From contig NZ_AP018365.1 in assembly GCF_016756395.1 (NCBI RefSeq), positions 6,700,001-6,764,000 on the forward strand: DNA of 64,000 nt, in the 5' to 3' direction. The notes beneath the pieces were generated by a model. It worked only from the letters and a program-made list of their open reading frames with translations, did not search any database and had not been told where the DNA came from. This DNA comes from Streptomyces sp. SN-593 (GTDB taxonomy: Bacteria; Actinomycetota; Actinomycetes; Streptomycetales; Streptomycetaceae). A program made the position numbers and the translations under genes. Below, piece by piece: positions 23,874 to 31,984 of the stretch; positions within the stretch are counted from its first letter, which is position 1; every line of letters starts with the position of its first letter.

Positions 23874-25180
23874 CCACGCCTCCCGCGCGCCTGGCCGTCG
23901 CCGCGACCCTCGACACCAAGGGCCCGGCGGTCCGCGTGGTGCTGGACGAGCTGCGCCGCCGGGGCTGCCCCGCGCTGGTGGTCGACACCGGCACCGGCGC
24001 CCCGCGCGCCGTCGTGCCCGACATCGCGGCGCGGCAGGTGGAGCGGATCGGGCTGGACGCCCTGGGCGCCGAGCCGGGCACCGGACGCGGCCGGCTGGCG
24101 GCGATGGGCGCCGGACTGGCCGCCCTCGTGGACGAGTCGCGCCGCGCGGGGTCGATCGGCGGCCTGATGGCGATCGGTGGCGGCACCGGGGCGGGCATCT
24201 GCTCGGCCGCGCTGCGCCGGGCGCCGGTCGGCTTCCCCCGGATGCTGGTGTCCACCGGCGTCACCGACGACGTCTCCGCGCTGGTCGGGGTCGGCGACGT
24301 GCACCTCGTGCAGCCGGTCGTCGACTTCCACGGCGGCGGCGAGCTGCTGGAGGTGGTGCTGCGCCGGGCCGCCGCCGCGATGGCGGCCGTGGTGTCGCTG
24401 CCCTACCGGCCCGCCGGGGACCGCCCCCAGGTGGGCGTGACCTCCTTCGGCGTCACCGAGGCGGCCGTCGAACGCGTCGTCGCCGGCCTCGAACAGCGCG
24501 GTTTCGGGGTCTGCGTCTTCCACGCCCGCGGCTCCGGCGGCCGGGCGATGGAGGCCATGGTCGACCAGGGCGCGCTGGCCGCCGTCGTCGACCTCACCAC
24601 CACCGAGCTGACCGACGAGGTCGCCGGCGGCGCCCGGTCGGCGGGTCCGCACCGCCTGGAGGCGGCGTTGCGCGCGGGCATCCCCTGCGTGCTGGCCCCC
24701 GGCGCGCTCGACGTCGTCAACTTCGGGCCGCCGGATTCGGTGCCCGAGGCGCTGGCCGACCGCCCCACGGTGCGGCACAGCCCCACCACCACGCTGGTGC
24801 GGGCCCGCGCCGCCGACGGGGAGGCGGTCGCCGAGGACATCGCCGCCAAGGTCGCGGCCGCCGCGCACCCGGAACGGGTCCGCGTCGTCGTGCCGGCCCG
24901 CGGGTTCTCCGCGCTCGACGCGCCCGGGCAGCCGTTCCACGACCCGGCGGCCGACGCGGCGTTCACCGAACGGCTGCGCCGGGTGCTGCCCGGCGGCGTG
25001 CCGGTCCGGGTGGTGGACGCCCACCTCGCGGACGGCGCCTTCGCCGCCGCCCTGCTCGCGGAGTTCGACGCCGTCGCCCGCCTCGCGGGCCTCGCACCCC
25101 CCACTGCCGGCACACCCCCCACCGCCACCACGGCCGCCACGGCCACCACCGAGGGAACCAAGGGAAGCGAAGCGACATGA
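23870..25180 (+). CDS. UPF0261 / Tm-1-like ATP-binding domain protein
   Basis: A 436-residue protein of the UPF0261 family, equivalent to the N-terminal domain of tomato Tm-1. Signature pieces are LAVAATLDTKGPAVRVVLDE, LVVDTGTGAPRAVVPDI, LMAIGGGTGAGICSAALRR, VSTGVTDDVSALVGVGDVH and PLPYRP-like VVSLPYRPAGDRPQVGVTSFG (cited in part). The glycine-rich GGGTGAG is the likely nucleotide site. In plants the domain is fused to the TIM-barrel protein that is encoded next here. Biochemical activity in bacteria is not established. The C-terminal tail (residues 410-436) is threonine/alanine-rich and degenerate. GTG start, overlap of four bases with the upstream gene. Confidence 0.9.
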   Translation: MTTPPARLAVAATLDTKGPAVRVVLDELRRRGCPALVVDTGTGAPRAVVPDIAARQVERIGLDALGAEPGTGRGRLAAMGAGLAALVDESRRAGSIGGLMAIGGGTGAGICSAALRRAPVGFPRMLVSTGVTDDVSALVGVGDVHLVQPVVDFHGGGELLEVVLRRAAAAMAAVVSLPYRPAGDRPQVGVTSFGVTEAAVERVVAGLEQRGFGVCVFHARGSGGRAMEAMVDQGALAAVVDLTTTELTDEVAGGARSAGPHRLEAALRAGIPCVLAPGALDVVNFGPPDSVPEALADRPTVRHSPTTTLVRARAADGEAVAEDIAAKVAAAAHPERVRVVVPARGFSALDAPGQPFHDPAADAAFTERLRRVLPGGVPVRVVDAHLADGAFAAALLAEFDAVARLAGLAPPTAGTPPTATTAATATTEGTKGSEAT

Positions 25181-26043
25181 ACCGAAAAGTCCCCCGTGAC
25201 GAGGTCCTGCGGCGGCTGCGCGCCGAGATCGCCCAGGGGCGCCAGATCGTCGGCAGCGGCGCGGGCAGCGGGCTGGTGGCCCGGATCGCGGACCGGTGCG
25301 GCGTCGACCTGCTGGTGGTCTACGCGTCGGGGAAGTTCCGCCAGGACGGCCTGCCCAGCATCATGGGCGCGCTGCCCGTCGCGAACGCCAACGACGTCAT
25401 GCTCCAACTCGGCCGGGAGCGCATCTTCCCGGTGGTCCGCGACACGCCCGTGATCGGCGGGGTGTACTGCCAGGACCTGACCCGCGACATGGACGACCTG
25501 CTCGACGAGATGGCCGCCGCCGGCTACAGCGGCGTGATCAACTTCCCGACGGTCGGCCGCATCGACGGCAACTACCGCAAGGACCTGGAGGCCCTCGGGC
25601 TCGGCATCGGCCGCGAGTACGCCATGATCACCGCCGCCCGCGAGCGCGGCCTGACCACCCTGGCGTACGTCTACACCCCGGACGAGGCCGCCGAGATGGT
25701 CCGTGCCGGAGCGGACGTGGTGGTCGGGCACGCCGGTGTGACCGCGGGCGGCGAGGTCGGCATCACCGAGGAGCGCACCAAGCCGCTCGACGAGGTGGTC
25801 CGGGTCTTCTCCGCGGTCTTCGACGCCGCCCGCGCGGTCCGCGAGGACGTCGTCCTGCTCAGCCACGGCGGCCCCATCGTCGAGCCGGCGGACGCCGCGT
25901 ACGTCGCCGAACGGACCGGGGCGCACGGCTTCGTGGGCGCCTCCAGCACCGAGCGCATCCCGATCGAGAAGGCGCTCACCGCCGTCTACACCGCGTTCAA
26001 GCAGCCGGCCGCAGGTGCCGGACAGGAAGGGAGCAGGGCATGA
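25177..26043 (+). CDS. Phosphoenolpyruvate-hydrolase-family TIM-barrel protein
   Basis: A 288-residue protein equivalent to the C-terminal TIM-barrel half of Tm-1, related to PEP hydrolase/mutase-like enzymes. Conserved segments are GSGAGSGLVARIADRCGVD, LLVVYASGKFRQDGLPS, GALPVANANDVMLQL, NFPTVGRIDGNYRKDLE and VVVGHAGVTAGGEVG, ending with GFVGASSTERIPIEKAL. It overlaps both neighbours by four bases, so it is translated together with the UPF0261 protein and the pair probably forms one complex or pathway unit. Substrate unknown. Confidence 0.9.
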   Translation: MNRKVPRDEVLRRLRAEIAQGRQIVGSGAGSGLVARIADRCGVDLLVVYASGKFRQDGLPSIMGALPVANANDVMLQLGRERIFPVVRDTPVIGGVYCQDLTRDMDDLLDEMAAAGYSGVINFPTVGRIDGNYRKDLEALGLGIGREYAMITAARERGLTTLAYVYTPDEAAEMVRAGADVVVGHAGVTAGGEVGITEERTKPLDEVVRVFSAVFDAARAVREDVVLLSHGGPIVEPADAAYVAERTGAHGFVGASSTERIPIEKALTAVYTAFKQPAAGAGQEGSRA

Positions 26044-26510
26044 GCACCGGATTCCGGGTGCACCACATCGGCATCACCGTGAGGGACATGGACGTCTCCG
26101 AGGCGTTCTGGGAGGAACTGCTGCACACGAAGTCGGTGCGCCGCTACGTCATCGAGGGCCCGTTCATCGCCGCCATGTCCGGCTACCCCGGGGTGCGCAT
26201 CCTCGGCAGCCAGGTGAACCTGCCCTCCGGCGGGTACCTCGAACTGCTCCAGTACCTCGACCGCGACCCGAGCGCGGTGGACCCCGAGACGTACCACGCG
26301 GGCAACGTCCACGTCTGCCTGGAGGTCGACGACGCCCGAGCCGAGTTCGCGCGGGCCCTGGAGCTGGGCGCGACCGCCCGGGGTCCCGAACCCGTCGTCG
26401 TGCCCTCCGGCGCCAACGCCGGCGCCGTGACCTGCTACCTGCGCACCGTCGACGGCGTCACCGTCGAACTCTTCCAGCCCCCCGCGCCCGGCGCGGGGCC
26501 CGCCGCGTGA
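26040..26510 (+). CDS. VOC (glyoxalase/dioxygenase-fold) family protein
   Basis: A 156-residue vicinal-oxygen-chelate protein with two beta-alpha-beta-beta-beta modules: VHHIGITVRDMDVSEAFWEE at the N-terminus and NVHVCLEVDDARAEFARALE in the second. Likely metal ligands are His8 or His9, the glutamate in GGYLELLQYL, the histidine in GNVHVCLEV and the glutamate in GVTVELFQPP. This resembles lactoylglutathione-lyase or methylmalonyl-CoA-epimerase-like VOC enzymes. It overlaps the upstream gene by four bases (ATGA). In the cluster it could epimerise or isomerise an intermediate. Confidence 0.88.
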   Translation: MSTGFRVHHIGITVRDMDVSEAFWEELLHTKSVRRYVIEGPFIAAMSGYPGVRILGSQVNLPSGGYLELLQYLDRDPSAVDPETYHAGNVHVCLEVDDARAEFARALELGATARGPEPVVVPSGANAGAVTCYLRTVDGVTVELFQPPAPGAGPAA

Positions 26511-26540
26511 TCTCCCCATCGCACGACAAGGACGTCAGCC

Positions 26541-27863
26541 ATGGCAACTTCGAGCCCCGCAGAGATACGTGACCCGGTGACCACCGGATCGCAGAGCAAG
26601 GAGACCCGCAAGGCGATCGTCGCCGGCACGGTGGGTTCCGTACTGGAGTGGTACGACTACTTCGCCTACGGCACGGCTGCCTCGCTCGTCTTCGGCTCCG
26701 TCTTCTTCCCCAACAGCTCCCCGAGCAACGGCACCCTGGCCTCGTTCGCCACCTTCGGGGTGGGCTTCGCCGCCCGGCCGATCGGCGGCTTCGTCTTCAG
26801 CCACTTCGGCGACCGGCTCGGCCGCAAGACGATCCTCGTGATCACGCTGCTGATGATGGGCGTGGCCACCGCGCTGATCGGCGCGCTGCCGACGTACGCG
26901 GCGATCGGCTGGTGCGCCCCGCTGCTGCTGGTGGTGCTGCGGCTGGTCCAGGGCTTCGCCGCCGGCGGTGAACTCGGCGGGGCGATCGTGCTCGCGGTCG
27001 AGCACACCACCAAGGACCGGCGGGCGTACAACACGTCGTTCATGGCCTGCGGTGTCGTCGGCGGCCTGCTGCTGTCGTCGGGCGTCTACACGCTGATCAC
27101 CTACCTCACCACCGACGCGCAGTTCAAGGCGTGGGGGTGGCGGCTGCCCTTCCTGCTCAGCGTGGTGCTGGTCGCGGTCGGCATGGTGATCCGGGCCCGG
27201 GTCACCGAGTCGCCGGTCTTCGAGGAGGCGCAGGAGGCACGGGAACAGGCCAGGATGCCGATCGCCGAGGTGCTGCGGTACCACTGGAAGTCGGTGCTCG
27301 TCGTGCTGGGCGCGCGGCTGGTCGACAACGGAGTCTTCTTCGTCTACGCGACCTACCTGCTCAGCTACTCCACGCAGGACCTGGACATGGACTCGACCAC
27401 GGCGCTGATCTGCCTGTCGATCTCCTGCGTGGTGGCCCTCCTGCTGATTCCGCGCTTCGCGACCCTGTCCGACCGCATCGGGCGCAAACCGGTGTTCCTG
27501 TTCGGCGCCGGGTTCTCGGTGGTGGCCGCCTTCCCGCTCTTCGGGCTGGTCAGGGTCGGCTCGCCGGTGCCGTTCACCATCGCCCTGATCCTCGGTATCT
27601 CGATCGGCTGGGGAGCGTTGACGTCGGTGGTGGGCGCGCTGTTCGCGGAGCTGTTCCCGACGCCCGTGCGCTACTCCGGGATCACCCTCGGCCGGGAGAT
27701 CGGCTCGGTCTTCGCGGGCGGACTGTCGCCGTACATCGCGGCGGCCCTCTACTCCTCCTACCACTCGGTGTGGCCGATCGCGCTCTTCGCGGTCGGACTC
27801 TCGGTGATCTCGTTCGTCGCGGTCGCGGTGGGGCCGGAGACCAGGGGCCGCGTGCTGGAGTGA
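26541..27863 (+). CDS. MFS metabolite:proton symporter
   Basis: A 440-residue twelve-helix transporter of the metabolite:H+ symporter branch (ShiA/ProP/KgtP type). Typical motifs are VGSVLEWYDYFAYGTAA in helix 1, the loop GDRLGRKTILVITLLMMG, LVLRLVQGF-like VVLRLVQGFAAGGELGGAI and SDRIGRKPVFLFGAG in the second half. Carriers of this branch take up organic acids or quaternary amines. As last gene of the plus arm it most likely imports the substrate that the cluster degrades. A strong hairpin follows the stop. Confidence 0.92.
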   Translation: MATSSPAEIRDPVTTGSQSKETRKAIVAGTVGSVLEWYDYFAYGTAASLVFGSVFFPNSSPSNGTLASFATFGVGFAARPIGGFVFSHFGDRLGRKTILVITLLMMGVATALIGALPTYAAIGWCAPLLLVVLRLVQGFAAGGELGGAIVLAVEHTTKDRRAYNTSFMACGVVGGLLLSSGVYTLITYLTTDAQFKAWGWRLPFLLSVVLVAVGMVIRARVTESPVFEEAQEAREQARMPIAEVLRYHWKSVLVVLGARLVDNGVFFVYATYLLSYSTQDLDMDSTTALICLSISCVVALLLIPRFATLSDRIGRKPVFLFGAGFSVVAAFPLFGLVRVGSPVPFTIALILGISIGWGALTSVVGALFAELFPTPVRYSGITLGREIGSVFAGGLSPYIAAALYSSYHSVWPIALFAVGLSVISFVAVAVGPETRGRVLE

Positions 27864-27866
27864 GCC

Positions 27867-27900
27867 GGTGGTGGCCGCCGCGGGCGCGGCGGCCACCACC
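27867..27900 (+). terminator. Strong hairpin after the MFS gene
   Basis: A perfect 15-base-pair inverted repeat (27867-27881 with 27886-27900) around a four-base loop, starting three bases after the MFS stop. There is no T tract, as is common in actinomycete terminators. It would separate the plus arm from the convergent gntR gene. Confidence 0.85.
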
Positions 27901-28039
27901 CGGGGACGACTCCGCCCCGGCGGCCGCGGCGGCCGCCGGGGCGGAGAGGTGCGGGGGCGGGGCGGCGCGGGTCCGTCCGGGTCGGCGCAGATCCGCAGAT
28001 CCGCGCGGGTCCACGCGGGGGAGGACCGCAGGGCGGGGG

Positions 28040-28717
28040 TCAGGCACCGCCCTCGGCCATGGCGCCCAGCACGAACGCCTGCACGTTCCTGATGTGGGTG
28101 CTCATCAGCCCGCGGGCGGCGTCCTCACGGCCGTCGATGATGGCGCCGAGGATCATCTCGTGCTCGCCCGCGGTGTAGACCACGTCGCCGCTGGCCGGGG
28201 AATCCCGCAGCCGCAGCGTCCACACCAGGTCGTACGCGTCCTCGACGCAGCCGCGCAGGTAGCTGTTGTTCGCCGCGTCGGCCACCGCGAGGTGGAAGGC
28301 CCGGTCGTGCTCCTGGAAGCCCTGCATGTCGCCGCCGCGGGCCGCCGTCATGCAGGCGGCCGCCGCACCGCGCATGGTCGCGCGCTGCTGCTCGCCCGCC
28401 TTGGCGGCCGCGAGCCGCGCGGTCTGGGCCTCGACCCCCTCGCGGAACTCGTAGGCGGCGACCAGGCGTTCGGCCGAGAGTTCGGGCACGCGGGCGCCGC
28501 GCTTGCCGTCCGCGATCACCAGTCCGGCGTGCACCAGCCGCAGGACGGCCTCGCGCACGGGCGTCTTGCTCACCTGGAGGCGCTGGGCCAGCATGTTCTC
28601 CGACACCCGGGATCCCGGTGCCAGCGACTGGGTGATGATCAGCCGGCGGATGGCGTCGTACACGACACTGGTCAGGCTCTCTGGCCTGTCGATGACGGGT
28701 TCGGGCTCGGATGGCAT
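28040..28717 (-). CDS. GntR/FadR-family transcriptional regulator of the catabolic cluster
   Basis: A 225-residue FadR-subfamily regulator. The winged helix is VVYDAIRRLIITQSLAPGSR followed by VSENMLAQRLQVSKTPVREA. The C-terminal FCD ligand domain has the metal-binding pattern HDRAFHLAVADAANN and VVYTAGEHEMILGAI with a later TSTHIRN-like STHIRNVQAF. An operator-like AT-rich site begins seven bases upstream of its ATG, and the same motif occurs in the divergent promoter region of the cluster 5-6 kb away. It therefore probably autoregulates and represses both arms until an organic-acid ligand binds. Confidence 0.92.
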   Translation of the reverse strand: MPSEPEPVIDRPESLTSVVYDAIRRLIITQSLAPGSRVSENMLAQRLQVSKTPVREAVLRLVHAGLVIADGKRGARVPELSAERLVAAYEFREGVEAQTARLAAAKAGEQQRATMRGAAAACMTAARGGDMQGFQEHDRAFHLAVADAANNSYLRGCVEDAYDLVWTLRLRDSPASGDVVYTAGEHEMILGAIIDGREDAARGLMSTHIRNVQAFVLGAMAEGGA

Positions 28718-28723
28718 GGCCGT

Positions 28724-28742
28724 ATTGTATCTCATATACAAG
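28724..28742. promoter_or_regulatory. Candidate GntR autoregulatory operator
   Basis: ATTGTATCTCATATACAAG includes an inverted repeat TTGTAT...ATACAA and the 12-base core TATCTCATATAC (28728-28739) shared exactly with the site at 22699-22710. It starts seven bases before the gntR start codon. Confidence 0.7.
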
Positions 28743-28871
28743 CAGCCTGGGTGAGTGTGGAGCCTCCCGCTGACCTGCGGTTTCGTCACGTTCTCCGGTG
28801 GCGTGGACGCCGACTGGCGCCTGCGCGGACGTCCGCCCGCGCCGGGGCCGGCCCGGGCGCGGCGCACTGTC

Positions 28872-29357
28872 TCACCAGGCGGGCGGGGTGGCGGTGTTGG
28901 CGGAGGGCTCGGCGCCGGCTTCGGTGAAGGCGTGCAGGGCCCCCAGGAGTTCGCGGCGGCGTACCGCGGGCATGGCCTCGACGATGCGGGCGATCTCCTT
29001 GCGGCGGCGTTCGGTGGCCTCCACGACGGTGCGGTCGCCGTCCGTGGTGAGGGAGATGAGGGTGGTGCGGCGGTCGTTGGGCACGGTGCGGCGCTCGACC
29101 ATGTCCACCGCGACGAGGCGGTCGATCATGCGCATGGCGGTGGACGGTTGGACGTCCAGTTCCGCGGCGAGGGCGGAGAGGTTGAGCGGTCCTCGGCTGT
29201 GCAGCGCGACGAGCATGCGGAACTGCGGCAGGGTCAGGGAGTCCTCGACTGCCGCGAGGGAGCGGGCGGAGACGGCGACCAGGAGCCGCGAGGCGGTCAG
29301 CAGGGCGCTGACCATGGCCTCGGCGTCGTTGTCCGGCGCGGACGGTGAAGCGACCAT
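28872..29357 (-). CDS. MarR-family transcriptional regulator
   Basis: A 161-residue MarR-type winged-helix regulator. The recognition region is LNLSALAAELDVQPSTAMRM followed by IDRLVAVDMVERR, and the wing is PNDRRTTLISLTTDGDRTV. It lies 47 bases downstream of the clc gene in the same direction, so the two probably form one transcript. A TTGC-N5-GCAA palindrome, the classical MarR/SlyA operator form, sits just upstream of clc (31288-31300), suggesting autoregulation of the pair. The ligand is unknown. Confidence 0.9.
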   Translation of the reverse strand: MVASPSAPDNDAEAMVSALLTASRLLVAVSARSLAAVEDSLTLPQFRMLVALHSRGPLNLSALAAELDVQPSTAMRMIDRLVAVDMVERRTVPNDRRTTLISLTTDGDRTVVEATERRRKEIARIVEAMPAVRRRELLGALHAFTEAGAEPSANTATPPAW

Positions 29358-29404
29358 GGCACCTTTCTACATGCCCCGGCCCGCTCCCCGCCGCGTGCCG
29401 CCGA

Positions 29405-31285
29405 TCAGCCCTGCGCGCCCGGGGGCGGGGCGTCGGCGGTCGCCTTCCCGGGGGCGTTCCCGGGGGTGTTCGCGGGGGTGTTCGCGGCGGCGGCCGAAGC
29501 GGTGCGGTGGAGCGCGCGGAGGATGGCCTGGTGGGTGATCCAGCCGGTGAGGTGTTCTCGGGCGTCGTCGAGGACGGGCAGGCCCGCGCCTTCGGTGGTG
29601 ACGAGGGCGTCGAGCGCGGCGGACAGGTCGGTGGCGGCGGTGACGGGCGCGGGGAGGTGGGCGATGGTCTGCACGGGGGCGGTGGTGTGCGCTCCGTCGG
29701 CGAGGGTTTCGGCGGCGGTGCGTGCGGTGGCGGTGCCGAGGTAGGCGCCGCCGGTGGTCACGGGGAGGACGCCGTGGGGGGAGCGGGCCAGCGCCTCGGC
29801 GGCCTCGGCCAGGGGTGTGGTGCCCTCCAGCGGGCGGGGGAGGGGTTCCATGACGGCGCCGACGGTGATCCCGGCGAGGGCCGCCTCGCCGGGGGTGTGG
29901 TCGAGGTCGATGCCGCGGCGGCGCAGTTTGAGGGTGTAGATCGTGTCGACGGACAGGGCGCGGCTGGTGAGGGTGGCCAGCACGATCGCGGTCATGAGCG
30001 GCAGGATGATCGTGTACTCGCCGGTGAGTTCGAACATGATGACCACGGCGGTGATCGGTGCGCGGGCGGCGCCGGCGAAGGCGGCGCCCATGCCGATCAG
30101 GCCGTAGGCGCCGACCGGTCCGGTGGTCCCGGGCAGGAGGTGGTGGGCGGCGGCGCCGTAGGCCGCGCCGAGGGTGGCGCCGATGAACAGGGAGGGCGCG
30201 AAGACGCCGCCGCTGCCGCCGATGCCGATGGTGAGGCTGGTCGCGAGCATCTTGCCGAGCAGGAGGACGACCAGGAAGCCGATCGCGTAGCGGCCGCCCA
30301 CGGCCTTCTCCAGCACGGGGTAGCCGACGCCGTACATCTGCGGGAGGAGCAGCAGGAGGGTGCCCAGGAGGAGGCCGCCGGCCGCGGGGCGGGCCCATTC
30401 CGGGCCGCGCCAGGCCCAGTCGCAGGCGTCCTCCACGAGGTACAGGATCCGGGTGAAGCCGACCCCGACGGCGCCGGCCAGCACGCCGAGCACCGCGAAC
30501 AGCAGGTACTGGGACAGGTGCGTGACGGTGAAGGCGGGCAGGTGCAGGAAGGGGTTGTCGCCGAACGCGGCGCGCCCGATGACGCTGGCGGTGACCGAGG
30601 CGAGGACCACCATGCCGAACGACTCGGCGGTGAAGTCCCGCAGGATCAGCTCCATGGCGAAGAACACGCCGGCCAGCGGGGCGTTGAAGGTGGCCGCGAT
30701 GCCGCCGGCGGCGCCGCAGGCGACCAGGACCCGCATCCGGTCCTCCGCGACCCGTACGGTGCGGCCGAGCGTCGAGCCCAGCGCGGAGCCGATCTGCACG
30801 ATGGGGCCCTCCCGGCCGACCGAGCCGCCGCCGCCCATGCACAGCGCCGAGGCCAGGGACTTCACCACCGCGACCTGCGGGGCGATCCGTCCGCCGCGGC
30901 GGGCGACGGCGTACATCACCTCGGGGACGCCGTGGCCGCGTGCCTCGCGGGCGAAGCGCTGGACGAGGGGGCCGTAGGCGAGGCCGGCCAGGACGGGGGC
31001 GAGCAGCACGAACCAGTGGCCCAGCCACGGCACGTGCGGGTTGGCGGCGTGTCCGGCGGCGGAGTAGTCGGTGTGCCCGGACAGGGCGCGGGTGAAGGTC
31101 GTGATCAGCCAGCGGAACGCGATCGCGCCGAGGCCCGCCCCGCAGCCGACGGCCAGGGCCAGCACCAGCAGGCCGCCCTTCGCCTCGCGCAGCACCGTCA
31201 GGAGGGCGGGCAGCCCGCGGCGTACGCGGGGAGCGGGCGGGGTTCGGAGCGGGTCGGCGGGTGAGGGGACCAGGGGGTTCGGCAT
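29405..31285 (-). CDS. CLC-family chloride channel / transporter with CBS domains
   Basis: A 626-residue CLC protein. The anion-pathway motifs are GGGGSVGREGPIVQIGSA (with the gating glutamate in GREGP), GGIAATFNAPLAGVFFAMEL and GIGGSGGVFAPSLFIGATLG. About 430 residues of membrane helices are followed by a pair of CBS-like modules (GAVMEPLPRPLEGTTPLAEA and GLPVLDDAREHLTGWIT), and an Ala/Pro/Asn-rich tail with APGNAPGK-type repeats. ATG at 31285. It is co-oriented with marR downstream and preceded by the MarR-type palindrome. It moves chloride, perhaps in exchange for protons. Confidence 0.93.
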   Translation of the reverse strand: MPNPLVPSPADPLRTPPAPRVRRGLPALLTVLREAKGGLLVLALAVGCGAGLGAIAFRWLITTFTRALSGHTDYSAAGHAANPHVPWLGHWFVLLAPVLAGLAYGPLVQRFAREARGHGVPEVMYAVARRGGRIAPQVAVVKSLASALCMGGGGSVGREGPIVQIGSALGSTLGRTVRVAEDRMRVLVACGAAGGIAATFNAPLAGVFFAMELILRDFTAESFGMVVLASVTASVIGRAAFGDNPFLHLPAFTVTHLSQYLLFAVLGVLAGAVGVGFTRILYLVEDACDWAWRGPEWARPAAGGLLLGTLLLLLPQMYGVGYPVLEKAVGGRYAIGFLVVLLLGKMLATSLTIGIGGSGGVFAPSLFIGATLGAAYGAAAHHLLPGTTGPVGAYGLIGMGAAFAGAARAPITAVVIMFELTGEYTIILPLMTAIVLATLTSRALSVDTIYTLKLRRRGIDLDHTPGEAALAGITVGAVMEPLPRPLEGTTPLAEAAEALARSPHGVLPVTTGGAYLGTATARTAAETLADGAHTTAPVQTIAHLPAPVTAATDLSAALDALVTTEGAGLPVLDDAREHLTGWITHQAILRALHRTASAAAANTPANTPGNAPGKATADAPPPGAQG

Positions 31286-31287
31286 TT

Positions 31288-31300
31288 TTGCATTATGCAA
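31288..31300. promoter_or_regulatory. MarR-type palindrome before clc-marR
   Basis: TTGCATTATGCAA, a perfect TTGC-N5-GCAA inverted repeat ending two bases before the clc ATG on the minus strand, in an otherwise GC-rich setting. It matches the usual MarR/SlyA operator form. A further AT-rich ACAATTG follows it. Binding there would block clc-marR transcription or translation start. Confidence 0.7.
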
Positions 31301-31564
31301 CACAATTGCTTGCCCTGTGCAATCGTGGCATCGGGCAAACTCCGGGGCGGGCCGCGCGCGGGCGGGATGCGCGGCGCCCGCGCCGTGACACAGGGTGCGC
31401 GGTGTGCGCGTGCCGGTGACCGGGGGCCGGTGACCGGGGCTCCGGACTGCCCGAAAGGCCCTGTCGGCGAGCCCCTCGATGTGTTGCTGTGGAGGAGGAG
31501 CGGTGATCGCGTCCAACGGACGCGGGAACCGGTCGCGGCGCTGAGCGCTGAAGGGAGCAGGACC

Positions 31565-31849
31565 ATGACGCAGAAGATCGCGGACGCACCGGATCACACC
31601 AGGACGTGGAACCTTCGACTCGACATCTTCGAGGACGAGGAGGGCGACACCACCGCTCACGCGGTGCTCGACACCGGCGACGGCCGGATGGACCGCTGGG
31701 CGAGCGCCCACTGCCACCCGAGGGACCGGCTCGTGCCGGAGATCGGGGACGAGTACGCCGCCGGCCGGGCGCTGCGGGAGATGGGGCAGAAGCTCATGGA
31801 CCTCGGTTCCCTCGACGCCCAGGAGAACAGCCGGGGCGGCACCCGCTGA
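31565..31849 (+). CDS. DUF1876-family protein (dsRBD-like fold)
   Basis: A 94-residue protein of the DUF1876 family common in actinobacteria. It begins MTQKIADAPDHTRTWNL and shows the family pieces DIFEDEEGDTTAHAVLDTG, RWASAHCHPRDRLVPEIGDE and ALREMGQKLMDLGSLD. The fold is thought to resemble a double-stranded-RNA-binding domain, and the cellular role is unknown; mycobacterial relatives are linked to stress responses. The ATG at 31565 has GGAG seven bases upstream. Stands alone. Confidence 0.85.
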   Translation: MTQKIADAPDHTRTWNLRLDIFEDEEGDTTAHAVLDTGDGRMDRWASAHCHPRDRLVPEIGDEYAAGRALREMGQKLMDLGSLDAQENSRGGTR

Positions 31850-31972
31850 GGTCGCTGGGAGGTGACGCGGCCCTCGACGCGGACGTTCCGGGCTGAGGCC
31901 CGGGGGGACGGGTGGACGGGGGACGGGAGGTCGGGTGAACGGGGGGCCGGTGGGCGGCGCGGGGGCGGGGGC

Positions 31973-31978
31973 TAGGGT
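31973..31978 (+). promoter_or_regulatory. -10 box for leaderless cytochrome P450 gene
   Basis: TAGGGT lies six bases before the GTG at 31985 and there is no ribosome-binding site between, the arrangement of actinobacterial leaderless genes. Confidence 0.55.
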
Positions 31979-31984
31979 CGTCGC

